A stretch of 21,992 bases of DNA, taken from contig JAKISE010000052.1 of assembly GCA_021648745.1 (NCBI GenBank), positions 1-21,992 of the forward strand, given 5' to 3'. Below, piece after piece: positions 13,082 through 21,491 of this stretch. The DNA is from Cyclobacteriaceae bacterium. GTDB lineage: Bacteria; Bacteroidota; Bacteroidia; Cytophagales; Cyclobacteriaceae. The notes beneath the pieces were generated by a model. That model was not told the origin of the DNA. It searched no databases and worked only from the letters and a program-made list of their open reading frames with translations. The translations under genes were made by a program, and so were the position numbers. The stretch's first letter is position 1; each line of letters begins with the position of its first letter.

Positions 13082-15571
13082 CTAAGGCAATAAGAAAACG
13101 GCATTTGCGAATACCTTAAATCCACTTTGCCAAAAAGCCCTAAAAAGAGGATCATCCACAAAATAAACAACAGAACCACTGCCAATTTTTTCCACGCCAA
13201 AAACTAAGGTGTTATTTAACTCTTTTCGTGTTTTATGGCCAGCAAAACCTGCTACTGGTTTGCCTGAAGGCAATACCGTTACGTTCCAGCCATTTTCGAG
13301 CAATAGGTATTTCTTACTGCTTCTTTTTAAGGTAAAATATTGGTTATCATAACCGAAACCAAGTGGGTGTGTATTGTCCATCTTGGTCTTATAAATAGCC
13401 CCTGGGATATGCTCTTCTATTCCTTTTCTCTCTCTGTTGGCATATACTTCTTGGCTAGGATCTTCTTCGTCATCCTCCTCTTCGTCCTCATAACTTGTAA
13501 CCAACCCGAATTGATCGGTATCGACAAATGAACGAATGGCATTTTCTAAAAGAATTAATTTTCCTCCATCCGATACCCAGCGTTTTAATTCCTTTCTCTT
13601 TCCTTCATCTATTGTGCTATAATACCCATTTGGGAAAACTAATACATCATAATCCCAAACATCCATATGGCTCAGATACTCGGTGCGTATTATAGCCACT
13701 TGGTAGTTCATTACCTGATCGAAATAATACCACACTTCGCCAAAAGCTGTTGGAGAAACCCCATCGCCCCCTATTACCGCAACCTCGGGCCGTTCGAGCA
13801 ATCGCATTGAACTTGAGCCAAAATCTTTACCTTGCACAGAAAAGCCAGTTGGCACCTGCGCAATGGATATGGTTTTGTTATTACCTTCTTCTATTACAAG
13901 TTTTTCGTACCCTTTTAAGTGCTTATTATCGGCTTTAAGCACCAAGAACGATCCTCTTTGATAACTTTTAGATTTAGTAGAAAATGGTTCATCTGCTACC
14001 CTCACATTAATTCCTTTTGATTGCAAACTGCCAACCAAAGCTACCTCTTGGGTTGATGTTCCTTCCCAAACAAACGCATACACTTTGGCACTTGTCAATG
14101 TATTTTTGGTGAAAGGAATTGATTGCCAAGCACTGCTGGAAACATCAGTAGTAGAAGCTATTGCACTAAAACCTAAACTATATGGTAAGCTCCAAGCAGT
14201 AATATCGTACGTAACGGAGTCCTTAACTACCGTATTTGGCTCAAAAAGCACTGACACAAGCACACCTTTAGGCTGGTTGACAGACACAACTAAATTTCCT
14301 TTATGCACAGTGGTAGATGCTTCGACCCCTGTTGAAAAATTAAATCCTTCAACTTTTTTGTCTGCATTTACTTTACCATAGGTTATTTTTTGCTTATCTA
14401 AGAGAGTGATTAATGTTTCAATTTTTTGCTCATTTTTTTCTGTAATAACATAGGACTTATACTTGTTTTTTACAGGAGTATTATAAAAACTTTCAAACTC
14501 CGAAATTAGTTTGGAGGCATTCTTTGAAGCCACCTCAACAGTAGAAATACCTGTAGTGTAATGGTGTGCCACACGATCGGTAAGTTTTAAAGTATCTCCA
14601 TTTTGCAATAAGGCTTCTAAGCCTCCACGGCTGTGGCCAGCTTGTTCGTAGGTCATTCCAATGGCTCCATTAAATGTGGGGTAGGTATCTCCATAACTTG
14701 GGTAGAGTAAATCGAAGGATTCCTTGGTGAAATACAACCATCCATTATCATCAAAGTATTTGGCATGATTCTCTCCAATCAATCGCTGAAACTCACCTTG
14801 CCATGCAGTAATTACATTATGATATGGTTTAGCAGCTGGAGCAAAATAATAGGGATTCTCTACATATTGCTCATGGTAATCAACATGTACATGAGGTAGC
14901 CATTTATTATATAATGCTATTCGCTGCTCAGATTCCTTCTGTGTCTGCCAAGCCCAGTCTCTGTTTAAATCGAATACATAATGGTTTTGCCTTCCACCAG
15001 GCCAAAGCTCATGGTGCTCACGACTATCTAGGTTTGGGTTGGCCTGCACCCCTAATGTTTGGTTATACCAGTTAACATACCTATCTCTGCCATCAGGGTT
15101 AATACATGGATCAAGAATAACCACTGTATTTTCTAACCATTCCTGCACGTCTTTATTTTGTTTATTGGCTAAGGTGTACAGGGTTTGCATCATGGCTTCA
15201 CTTGAAGAAGCCTCGTTACCGTGCACATTATAGCTTAGCCAAACAATCGGAATGTTTTTAGTTGGAGAACCCTCTTCCATGCCTGCTCTTTGTAGGTTAG
15301 ATTTTCTAATTTCTTCCAATTGAGCCATATTTTCTTTGGACGAAATAATGGCTACCATGAGAGGACGATGCTCATACGTTTCTCCGTACGAAACTAAAGT
15401 TACATTTTCATTAGTTTCAGCTACTTGCTCTACATAATCTATAATTTTAAAATGATTTGTAAAACGAGTTCCCAAGGTATAACCCAAATATTCTTTAGGA
15501 GACTGTGTAGTTTGGGCGTAAGATTGATTAAAAATAAGGGCGGATAAAACCACCAAAGAAAGGCGTATCAT
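13082..15571 (-). CDS. Secreted M14-family zinc carboxypeptidase-like protein
   Basis: The 829-residue protein has a Sec signal peptide (LSLVVLSALIFNQSYAQ, cut after AQ near residue 20). The M14 metallopeptidase domain has zinc ligands His117 and Glu120 (NVHGNEASSSE) and His233 (HVDYHEQY), the substrate-type motifs DPCINPDGRDRY and FDLNRDW, and the likely catalytic Glu309 (GMTYEQAGHS). All key residues are therefore present. The C-terminal third (from about residue 590) looks like a class I glutamine-amidotransferase/DJ-1-like fold (VAVIGGDGVSP, DYDVLVFPNGYY, WVSDGGKLILLEN). This is a known arrangement in Bacteroidota M14 proteins. A Glu/Asp-rich insert lies near residues 692-703. It is probably periplasmic or outer-surface, cutting peptides; the substrate is unknown. 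It follows the Rieske gene by 79 bases. Confidence 0.9.
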   Translation of the reverse strand: MIRLSLVVLSALIFNQSYAQTTQSPKEYLGYTLGTRFTNHFKIIDYVEQVAETNENVTLVSYGETYEHRPLMVAIISSKENMAQLEEIRKSNLQRAGMEEGSPTKNIPIVWLSYNVHGNEASSSEAMMQTLYTLANKQNKDVQEWLENTVVILDPCINPDGRDRYVNWYNQTLGVQANPNLDSREHHELWPGGRQNHYVFDLNRDWAWQTQKESEQRIALYNKWLPHVHVDYHEQYVENPYYFAPAAKPYHNVITAWQGEFQRLIGENHAKYFDDNGWLYFTKESFDLLYPSYGDTYPTFNGAIGMTYEQAGHSRGGLEALLQNGDTLKLTDRVAHHYTTGISTVEVASKNASKLISEFESFYNTPVKNKYKSYVITEKNEQKIETLITLLDKQKITYGKVNADKKVEGFNFSTGVEASTTVHKGNLVVSVNQPKGVLVSVLFEPNTVVKDSVTYDITAWSLPYSLGFSAIASTTDVSSSAWQSIPFTKNTLTSAKVYAFVWEGTSTQEVALVGSLQSKGINVRVADEPFSTKSKSYQRGSFLVLKADNKHLKGYEKLVIEEGNNKTISIAQVPTGFSVQGKDFGSSSMRLLERPEVAVIGGDGVSPTAFGEVWYYFDQVMNYQVAIIRTEYLSHMDVWDYDVLVFPNGYYSTIDEGKRKELKRWVSDGGKLILLENAIRSFVDTDQFGLVTSYEDEEEDDEEDPSQEVYANRERKGIEEHIPGAIYKTKMDNTHPLGFGYDNQYFTLKRSSKKYLLLENGWNVTVLPSGKPVAGFAGHKTRKELNNTLVFGVEKIGSGSVVYFVDDPLFRAFWQSGFKVFANAVFLLP

Positions 15572-15650
15572 AGTTTATAAAATGAAATGAAACAAGAACA
15601 GCATTCATACAACAACAGGAATGGCGTATTATTTTAATATCTGCAAATTA

Positions 15651-15968
15651 TTAAATCTCAATGTATAGCCCATCAGATTTTACAGCTATTTGATAAAGGG
15701 TAAGATTACCACATTTATTGGAAGCTTCTGCTCCAGTTTTGAGGTTAAACCTATATTCGTGCAATGGGCAAATTATTTCATTAAAACTATTTATCATTCC
15801 TTTTGCCAAAGAGGCTCTTTGGTGAGGGCAAAGTTCATCAACCACATAAAATTCATTATTCGAATGAACGAGTAAGTAGCCCTGGTTTTTAACGACTAAT
15901 TTCCGAATAGTTCCACTTGGCACTTCTTTAATCGCCTCCTTTTCTGATGAAAATAGTTTTACAATCAT
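15651..15968 (-). CDS. Small Rieske [2Fe-2S] protein
   Basis: The 105-residue protein is a Rieske domain of the NirD/ferredoxin type. Cluster ligands are Cys47 and His49 (LCPHQRASLAKG) and Cys67 and His70 (IICPLHEYRFNLKTG), the C-x-H...C-x2-H pattern. No signal peptide or membrane segment was found, so it is probably a cytoplasmic electron carrier or the cluster subunit of an oxygenase or reductase; no such partner is encoded nearby. Its start overlaps the stop of the exported protein upstream by four bases, so it is probably translated from the same mRNA as the metalloprotease. Confidence 0.9.
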   Translation of the reverse strand: MIVKLFSSEKEAIKEVPSGTIRKLVVKNQGYLLVHSNNEFYVVDELCPHQRASLAKGMINSFNEIICPLHEYRFNLKTGAEASNKCGNLTLYQIAVKSDGLYIEI

Positions 15969-16636
15969 CCCTTATTCAACATCTGAAATAATCGAATAAG
16001 CCCTTCTTTCTTGCTCAAATCTAAATCGCTATCTGAAGCAATTAATTGTAGTTCCTTTTTATCTTTCTTAAATAATTTGCTCAATGCAGATTTATTCAAT
16101 TTGAAATGTTCCCATGCCCCCTTTCGAAATAAAACAAAAAACTCCTCTATAACTACTTGCTCTTCTCTAGCAACAAATACTAGTTCATCAATTCTAAACC
16201 CTCTTGATTCTTCACCCTTATCAGTAGTTAAATACGAGGCAAACAAATATTGACCAACACTATTAGTTAATAAAAATCTGGTTTCAAGATCAACTTTTGC
16301 TGAAATTAGGACGGATCCGGAATTCTTAGTGTCATAAATTAAAGCACCAGCGAGCCCCATCGGTTTTAGGGTCAACAATTTATTATTGGTAACTACTTCA
16401 ATTATGTTTAAATACCTATTAAAATTCAAGCTATCATAGGTTTTAGAAGTACCGTTGTTATAAAATAGCTTCCCTTGAGACCATTTTGTTGCAATGTACT
16501 CGTTATTGTTTTGATGAAAAGTAAGGCTAAAGCCTTCGCCAACCTGCAATGGATTTTGGCTCTGCAAATTCAAAACCACATTTTGTGCTTGGCACAAGCA
16601 CGAAGCAAAAAGAAAGGCAATCAGCCATTTATTCAT
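15965..16636 (-). CDS. Exported protein of unknown function
   Basis: The 223-residue protein has a signal peptide (MNKWLIAFLFASCLCQAQ, cut near residue 18). A mature part of mainly beta-like segments follows (YNNGTSKTYDSLNF, NKLLTLKPMGLAGAL, LETRFLLTNSVGQYLF) and a Lys/Leu/Asp-rich C-terminal tail. I do not recognise a family. The cysteine before the cleavage site gives a weak lipobox-like sequence (ASCLC), so a lipoprotein cannot be excluded. It overlaps the metalloprotease gene by eight bases and the Rieske gene by four, which points to a coupled unit. The GxxG/Lys-type pattern in the tail has no clear meaning. Confidence 0.7.
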   Translation of the reverse strand: MNKWLIAFLFASCLCQAQNVVLNLQSQNPLQVGEGFSLTFHQNNNEYIATKWSQGKLFYNNGTSKTYDSLNFNRYLNIIEVVTNNKLLTLKPMGLAGALIYDTKNSGSVLISAKVDLETRFLLTNSVGQYLFASYLTTDKGEESRGFRIDELVFVAREEQVVIEEFFVLFRKGAWEHFKLNKSALSKLFKKDKKELQLIASDSDLDLSKKEGLIRLFQMLNKG

Positions 16637-19085
16637 CTTGAGAGCAATTAAGTGTTGACCCTATGGGTGACCCATCAGGGAGTGGCAATGAATCTTGTTT
16701 TTCCCATTCAGATGGGTCATTAAAAAAGTTGTTTAAGGTAATTACCATAAGGTTGAGAAAAGATTTTTCATTAATGTCCTTCTCTGTATTAAATGAATTT
16801 TCTAAATCCTCTTTAAGTGTTTTAAGTGTTAGTTGAGCAAGCGCTTTGGTTTGAATATGAGAGGAACTACTAACTGATAATTCCATTATATTAGTTAACA
16901 CAACACTTGAAGCCACATGCTGCACTTCTTGATTTAGTCCTTTTTGCCTACTTGCCCAAATAGTATTTTTAATCAACTCGTTTAATACATAACCCAAACT
17001 GGGCTGAGATTTATCTCTCGCATTATGCTCCACTAACCTATTTGCTCTAGCAGAGTTTAATAATAAGCCAACTGTCATTTCGGCACTCGATTCTGCTGCT
17101 CCAATAGGATCAAATGCTAGACCTGTGTTACTTTTAAAATTTTCTCTGGTTCTGTAATAGCCCAAAGGTCTTGGGGGGAGTTGTTTTAAGAGTGATTCCG
17201 GCAGTGTTAGTGTTTTGGCATCCAACGCAAGTATAATTGCTTGCAATGCTTCTTTTTGCTCTTCAGAATTCACAAGTTCCGTTGGAACTTGGCCATCGCC
17301 TTTAACGGCATAAGTATAATGCAAGCCTCCAATTACCTTAACAGCAGCCTCTACTTGGTATCTATGGTAAAAATAAATAGGAGCTAGGGTCTCTTCAATT
17401 TCAGCCATTGGCCTGCCATCTTGTATGGTGTTTTCTCCTATATTATTGAGAGCGATGGCTCTAACTTCTAATACATGCTCCAATTCTTTGGCTGCATTAC
17501 TGCCATTATCCCATAAATGAGCTCTTGGGTTAGCACTGCTTTGAGGTCGCGCATCTTGATCTGACAAAAAGGAGAGTTTTTGGTTTTGATAAGCGTCTAA
17601 AATAATTTCGTTTAGTGCTTTGTGCTCGTTTGTACCTTTGGCAAAATCAGAATATCCATAGGCAATGCTTACTTTATCCCAAGCACCAATTCGAGTGTCA
17701 TAGGCATCTTTCAAACTTAATTTTCCATCTATGATGTCAACTTTGGGGTGAGGGTAATCCATTACCGAAGCTCGGCCATCCATACTAGCGGTATAGTTAT
17801 GGGCCAACCCAATGGTGTGCCCAACTTCGTGAGCTGCTAATTGACGTAGGCGAGCCAAAGCCATTTGTTTCATGTCATCAGAACCATTCGCAGATGTATA
17901 AGGGCTTAGCAGACCTGTCGCAATAAGAAAATCTTGTCGTACACGTAAGGAGCCTAAACTAACATGCCCTTTAATTATTTCCCCTGTTCTAGGATCGCTT
18001 ATGCTACCACCATAGGACCATCCTCTAGTAGAGCGGTGCACCCATTGAATAAGGTTATAACGCACATCCATTGGGTCAGCACCTTCTGGTAAGAGTTTTA
18101 CGATAAAGGCATTTTTGTAACCAGCTGCCTCAAATGCTTGGTTCCACCAACGAGCTCCATCCATTAAAGCAGAACGAATAGGCTCTGGGGCTCCACGGTC
18201 TAAATAATACACTATAGGCTCCACAGGTTCACTAATTGCCGCATTGGGGTCTTTCTTTTCTAACCGATGCCTATAAATAAACCGCTTCACCAAAGGTTCA
18301 TCAATAGGGGTTGCGTAATCTTGGTACGACATTGCATAATAACCCGCGCGAGGGTCGAATAGCCTCGGTTCGTATTTGTCATCTGGCAATTGAATAAAGC
18401 TATGGTGTTGACGCACAGTTACAGCCGAAGAAGTAGGTGTTACACTTCTAATATTATACCCTTCGGCTCTGCCTGTAAAAGTAAGTGTGGCTTCAAACTC
18501 TGTATTTTCTGGAAACGACTTTATGCGACTAGGATATAAAGCGGAACGGCTTTTATCAATTTTATAACTGCCTTGCTTATTTCTCTTTAAACGACCACTC
18601 ACATTATGGGCATCTTGCAATAAAAAGTCGGTAATGTTTACTAAGTACTTCCCTTTTTCTTCTTTTAAAATTTTGAAGCCCCATAAAATGGATTGTGCAA
18701 AGGCCTGCTCTACCGATTCTTTTTCATAGGCATTATCAGAATCTGCTCGGAAGTTTAAATTTGGTTGAACCATTAAAACCTTAGGCCCTGCCTTGATAAA
18801 CTTAACTACTCGTTCATTACCTAACTGGCCTCTATCTAAGCCAATATCATTTGAACCTACTCCTGTCGCCAATGAGTTAGCATATAAAAATTCTGAGTTA
18901 AGCTTGTCAATCTCTAAAAACAACTCATCACTCTTTTCATCATAATAAATATTAAAGAAGCCCTTTTGAGCATCCATCCCTTTTAAAAAAGAGTTGTATA
19001 CCGAAGATTTTTGAGCATAAGATTGAGCTCCTAAACAAACAAAAAAAGTGAGAAGAATAAGTTGGGAGTAAATAAATTTAACCAT
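16629..19085 (-). CDS. Secreted zinc metalloprotease with DUF5117/DUF5118-type regions
   Basis: The 818-residue protein has a signal peptide (SQLILLTFFVCLGAQSYAQ, cut near 25). The N-terminal half matches the DUF5118/DUF5117 pattern seen in Bacteroidota zinc-dependent metalloproteases (FFNIYYDEKSDELFLEI, DIGLDRGQLG, VRQHHSFIQLPD). The catalytic site is HEVGHTIGLAH: His419, Glu420, His423 and His429, an extended HExxHxxGxxH of metzincin type. A possible Met-turn follows at SVMDYPHP about 20 residues on. The site is intact, so it should be active; the substrate is unknown. It is the first gene of a likely operon with the exported protein and the Rieske protein. A perfect terminator lies upstream (19165-19201), so it must have its own promoter between 19086 and 19164, which I could not place. 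Confidence 0.92.
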   Translation of the reverse strand: MVKFIYSQLILLTFFVCLGAQSYAQKSSVYNSFLKGMDAQKGFFNIYYDEKSDELFLEIDKLNSEFLYANSLATGVGSNDIGLDRGQLGNERVVKFIKAGPKVLMVQPNLNFRADSDNAYEKESVEQAFAQSILWGFKILKEEKGKYLVNITDFLLQDAHNVSGRLKRNKQGSYKIDKSRSALYPSRIKSFPENTEFEATLTFTGRAEGYNIRSVTPTSSAVTVRQHHSFIQLPDDKYEPRLFDPRAGYYAMSYQDYATPIDEPLVKRFIYRHRLEKKDPNAAISEPVEPIVYYLDRGAPEPIRSALMDGARWWNQAFEAAGYKNAFIVKLLPEGADPMDVRYNLIQWVHRSTRGWSYGGSISDPRTGEIIKGHVSLGSLRVRQDFLIATGLLSPYTSANGSDDMKQMALARLRQLAAHEVGHTIGLAHNYTASMDGRASVMDYPHPKVDIIDGKLSLKDAYDTRIGAWDKVSIAYGYSDFAKGTNEHKALNEIILDAYQNQKLSFLSDQDARPQSSANPRAHLWDNGSNAAKELEHVLEVRAIALNNIGENTIQDGRPMAEIEETLAPIYFYHRYQVEAAVKVIGGLHYTYAVKGDGQVPTELVNSEEQKEALQAIILALDAKTLTLPESLLKQLPPRPLGYYRTRENFKSNTGLAFDPIGAAESSAEMTVGLLLNSARANRLVEHNARDKSQPSLGYVLNELIKNTIWASRQKGLNQEVQHVASSVVLTNIMELSVSSSSHIQTKALAQLTLKTLKEDLENSFNTEKDINEKSFLNLMVITLNNFFNDPSEWEKQDSLPLPDGSPIGSTLNCSQDE

Positions 19086-19164
19086 CCTTAAACATACAAC
19101 AAAAATGCAAATGGCATAAAAACTACACTGTGTTTTACTAAACTACTACTAAAAATATAAGGCA

Positions 19165-19201
19165 AAAAAATAGCTAAGCAATAATTGCTTAGCTATTTTT
19201 T
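19165..19201. terminator. Perfect bidirectional terminator
   Basis: AATAGCTAAGCAA-type arms: 17 bases at 19165-19181 pair perfectly with 19185-19201 around a 3-base loop, with A/T runs on both sides. On the minus strand it follows the 35-residue ORF stop (19220) by 18 bases. On the plus strand there is no gene ending here. It separates the small ORF from the metalloprotease operon. Confidence 0.9.
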
Positions 19202-19219
19202 ATCAAACCAATAATAGAT

Positions 19220-19327
19220 TTAATAATCAAGATCTTTTTTATGATTGCTAACTACCTTGTTAGGAAAAACCCATGGTGAAATAATTGCTAGAACAAACAA
19301 GAATAAAACTAAAAACAACATTGCCAT
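19220..19327 (-). CDS. Small single-span membrane protein (35 residues)
   Basis: ATG at 19327, TAA at 19220-19222. The peptide starts MAMLFLVLFLFVLAIISPWV, a strongly hydrophobic segment long enough to cross the membrane. A short polar, basic tail follows (PNKVVSNHKKDLDY). Support comes from the perfect terminator 18 bases after the stop and from the lack of any other gene in the 351-base gap 19086-19436. I do not recognise a family. No Shine-Dalgarno is visible, as is usual here. No promoter was found in 19328-19436, which otherwise appears empty. It could be a chance hydrophobic ORF from A/T-rich DNA, but the terminator placement argues for a real transcript. Confidence 0.55.
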   Translation of the reverse strand: MAMLFLVLFLFVLAIISPWVFPNKVVSNHKKDLDY

Positions 19328-19436
19328 AACCGTATATTTTTGAATTGAACTGCTAAGGTCTATAATTCTAATGAAAGAAGGAAGAGAAAACTAAACTAAC
19401 AGATATTATTTTGTATTTTAAGGGAAAAGAAACACC

Positions 19437-19769
19437 ATGCCCTACAACGAAAATTTAGCCGACAGGCTGCGAGAAGCCTTTTTGCCTTACCAAAATCAGG
19501 TAGAAGAAAAGAACATGTTTGGAGGTCTCACCTTTATGTATAAGGGCAAAATGTGTTGTGGCATTATAAAAGATGAGTTGATGGTTAGGGTAATTGAAAG
19601 CAAATTATCTGCGGTTTTGGAGCAGAATTATGTGCGACCTATGGATTTTACCAAACGGCCTATGAAAGGATTTATTTTCGTAGAGGAGGGTGGCGTTAAG
19701 TCAAATCAAGAACTGCAAAATTGGGTATCGTTTGGTATCGAACATGTTGAAAGCCAATTAAGTAAGTAA
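19437..19769 (+). CDS. TfoX N-terminal domain protein
   Basis: The 110-residue protein is made of a single TfoX_N domain: LADRLREAFLP, the EKNMFGGLTFMYKGKMCCGI signature, DELMVRV and the closing RPMKGFIFVEEGG. In Gammaproteobacteria TfoX/Sxy regulates competence. The short stand-alone TfoX_N proteins found in many bacteria are of unknown function, so a competence role should not be assumed. The ATG at 19437 follows a weak purine stretch (AAGGGAAAAG). It lies alone on the plus strand, 74 bases before the SulP gene. Confidence 0.88.
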   Translation: MPYNENLADRLREAFLPYQNQVEEKNMFGGLTFMYKGKMCCGIIKDELMVRVIESKLSAVLEQNYVRPMDFTKRPMKGFIFVEEGGVKSNQELQNWVSFGIEHVESQLSK

Positions 19770-19807
19770 CATTCTGCAAAAAACTATGTGCTAATCAATT
19801 AGAAGTC

Positions 19808-19815
19808 TACCTTTG
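19808..19815 (+). promoter_or_regulatory. Possible -7 element for the SulP gene
   Basis: TACCTTTG fits TAnnTTTG exactly and lies 28 bases before the ATG at 19844. The upstream -33 partner is weak: only TGTG at 19787-19790, 17 bases away. It could start a transcript near 19820. Confidence 0.45.
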
Positions 19816-19843
19816 CAGCCCTTTAAAATGAGGCCGCTATACT

Positions 19844-21424
19844 ATGATTGAGTTCTTTAAAAAGAAGACTAAAAACGCTAAAAATGATATCCTTTCTGGT
19901 ATCACTGTTTCTCTAGCTCTTGTGCCTGAAGCAGTTGCTTTTGCCTTTGTTGCAGGCATTGATCCTATTATTGGGTTATACGGAGCCTTTATGGTGGGTT
20001 TAATTACGGCTATTTTTGGTGGTCGGCCAGGCATGATTTCTGGGGCTACAGGTGCATTAGCAGTAGTAATGGTAGCCTTAGTAAAAGAAGGAAATGCATT
20101 GATGCCAGGCGTTCAAGATGCAGGCGTTCAATACTTATTTGCAACCTTGGTGTTAATGGGCCTCATACAAATGGCAGCAGGGTTTTTAAAGCTTGGAAAA
20201 TTTGTGCGACTCATTCCTCACCCTGTAATGCTTGGGTTTGTTAATGGCTTAGCCATTGTCATATTTATGTCGCAGCTAGGCATGTTTAAGGTAGAAGGGC
20301 AATGGTTGGCAGGCACTGAAATGTGGGTGATGCTAGGATTAGTATTATTAACTATGGGCATTATGTTTGGTTTGCCTAAACTAACTTCTAAAATTCCGGC
20401 TGGTCTAGTAGCCATTTTAACGGTATCACTACTTGTTATTTTTGGAGGATTTGAGACGCCAACAGTTCTATCATTTGTACAATCTAACGGAGGTGAAGGT
20501 ATCCAAGGTGGTTTGCCGTCTTTCTTAATTCCTCAAGTGCCATTCACAATGGCTAATTTTCTTTTCATCCTGCCTTATGCAGCCATTTTAGCTGCTATTG
20601 GGTTGATTGAGTCATTGATGACATTATCATTAATTGATGAAGTAACAGAAACCAGAGGAAGTGGAAATAGAGAGTGTGTAGCTCAAGGTGGCGCCAATAT
20701 TATCAATGGCTTTTTTGGCGGCATGGGAGGCTGTGCTATGATCGGCCAATCGATGATTAATGTGGAATCGGGTGGACGAGGAAGATTATCGGGTATTGTA
20801 GCAGCACTTATGCTGCTTTCGTACATATTATTTCTATCTCCTTACATTGAGCAAGTACCAATAGCCGCGTTAGTGGGTGTGATGTTTATGGTGGTGATTG
20901 GCACGTTTGCTTGGAGCAGCATTCGTATCATTCCTAAAATACCAAGAGCAGATGCTTTTGTGATAATTTTGGTATCAGGAATTACAGTATTCTTTGATTT
21001 AGCTATTGCCGTTATTAGTGGAGTAATTATCTCCTCTCTTGTTTTTGCTTGGCAAAATGCAACTAAAATTAGAGCTCGAAAAACGATTAAGGAAGATGGA
21101 ACTAAAGTGTATGAGATTTGGGGACCCTTATTTTTCGGTTCCATTCAAGCATTTAACTCCAAATTTACTCCTACCGAAGACCCTGAAAATATTGAAATTG
21201 ACTTTATAGATTCTAAGGTGTCTGATCACTCAGGTGTAGAAGCCATTGAAGGAATTATTACCAAATACCGAAAGTTAGGCAAGCGTATTCGACTAAAACA
21301 CTTAAGCCCAGATTGTAAAGCCATTTTAATTAAGGCCAACCCTGATTTTGGAAAATCAATTATTTCTGATGTGGATGATCCTCGATATTATGTGGTTACT
21401 GAGGCATTAGGAATTGTGGAATAA
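19844..21424 (+). CDS. SulP-family inorganic anion transporter with STAS domain
   Basis: The 526-residue inner-membrane protein has the SulP N-terminal signature region (DILSGITVSLALVPEAVAFA) and about 10-12 hydrophobic segments up to about residue 400. A C-terminal cytoplasmic STAS domain follows (about 425-526; IEIDFIDSKVSDHSGVEAIE). SulP proteins move sulfate, bicarbonate or related anions, usually with protons or sodium; the substrate cannot be told from the sequence. The STAS loop reads DHSG rather than the DSSG-type loop of anti-sigma antagonists. No carbonic anhydrase or sulfate-assimilation gene is adjacent to guide the choice. The start ATG 19844 gives a natural MIEFFKKKTKNAKND head. 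Confidence 0.93.
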   Translation: MIEFFKKKTKNAKNDILSGITVSLALVPEAVAFAFVAGIDPIIGLYGAFMVGLITAIFGGRPGMISGATGALAVVMVALVKEGNALMPGVQDAGVQYLFATLVLMGLIQMAAGFLKLGKFVRLIPHPVMLGFVNGLAIVIFMSQLGMFKVEGQWLAGTEMWVMLGLVLLTMGIMFGLPKLTSKIPAGLVAILTVSLLVIFGGFETPTVLSFVQSNGGEGIQGGLPSFLIPQVPFTMANFLFILPYAAILAAIGLIESLMTLSLIDEVTETRGSGNRECVAQGGANIINGFFGGMGGCAMIGQSMINVESGGRGRLSGIVAALMLLSYILFLSPYIEQVPIAALVGVMFMVVIGTFAWSSIRIIPKIPRADAFVIILVSGITVFFDLAIAVISGVIISSLVFAWQNATKIRARKTIKEDGTKVYEIWGPLFFGSIQAFNSKFTPTEDPENIEIDFIDSKVSDHSGVEAIEGIITKYRKLGKRIRLKHLSPDCKAILIKANPDFGKSIISDVDDPRYYVVTEALGIVE

Positions 21425-21491
21425 GTCTAACATTTTCCAACAAATTCAGTTACTTAGCGTTCATGAATTAAACTAAATAAACCCTAATAAA

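Noticed and set aside
19437..19769. Competence regulation by the TfoX-domain protein
   Set aside because: Only the TfoX_N domain is present and no competence genes are nearby, so the role cannot be carried over from Sxy/TfoX of Gammaproteobacteria.
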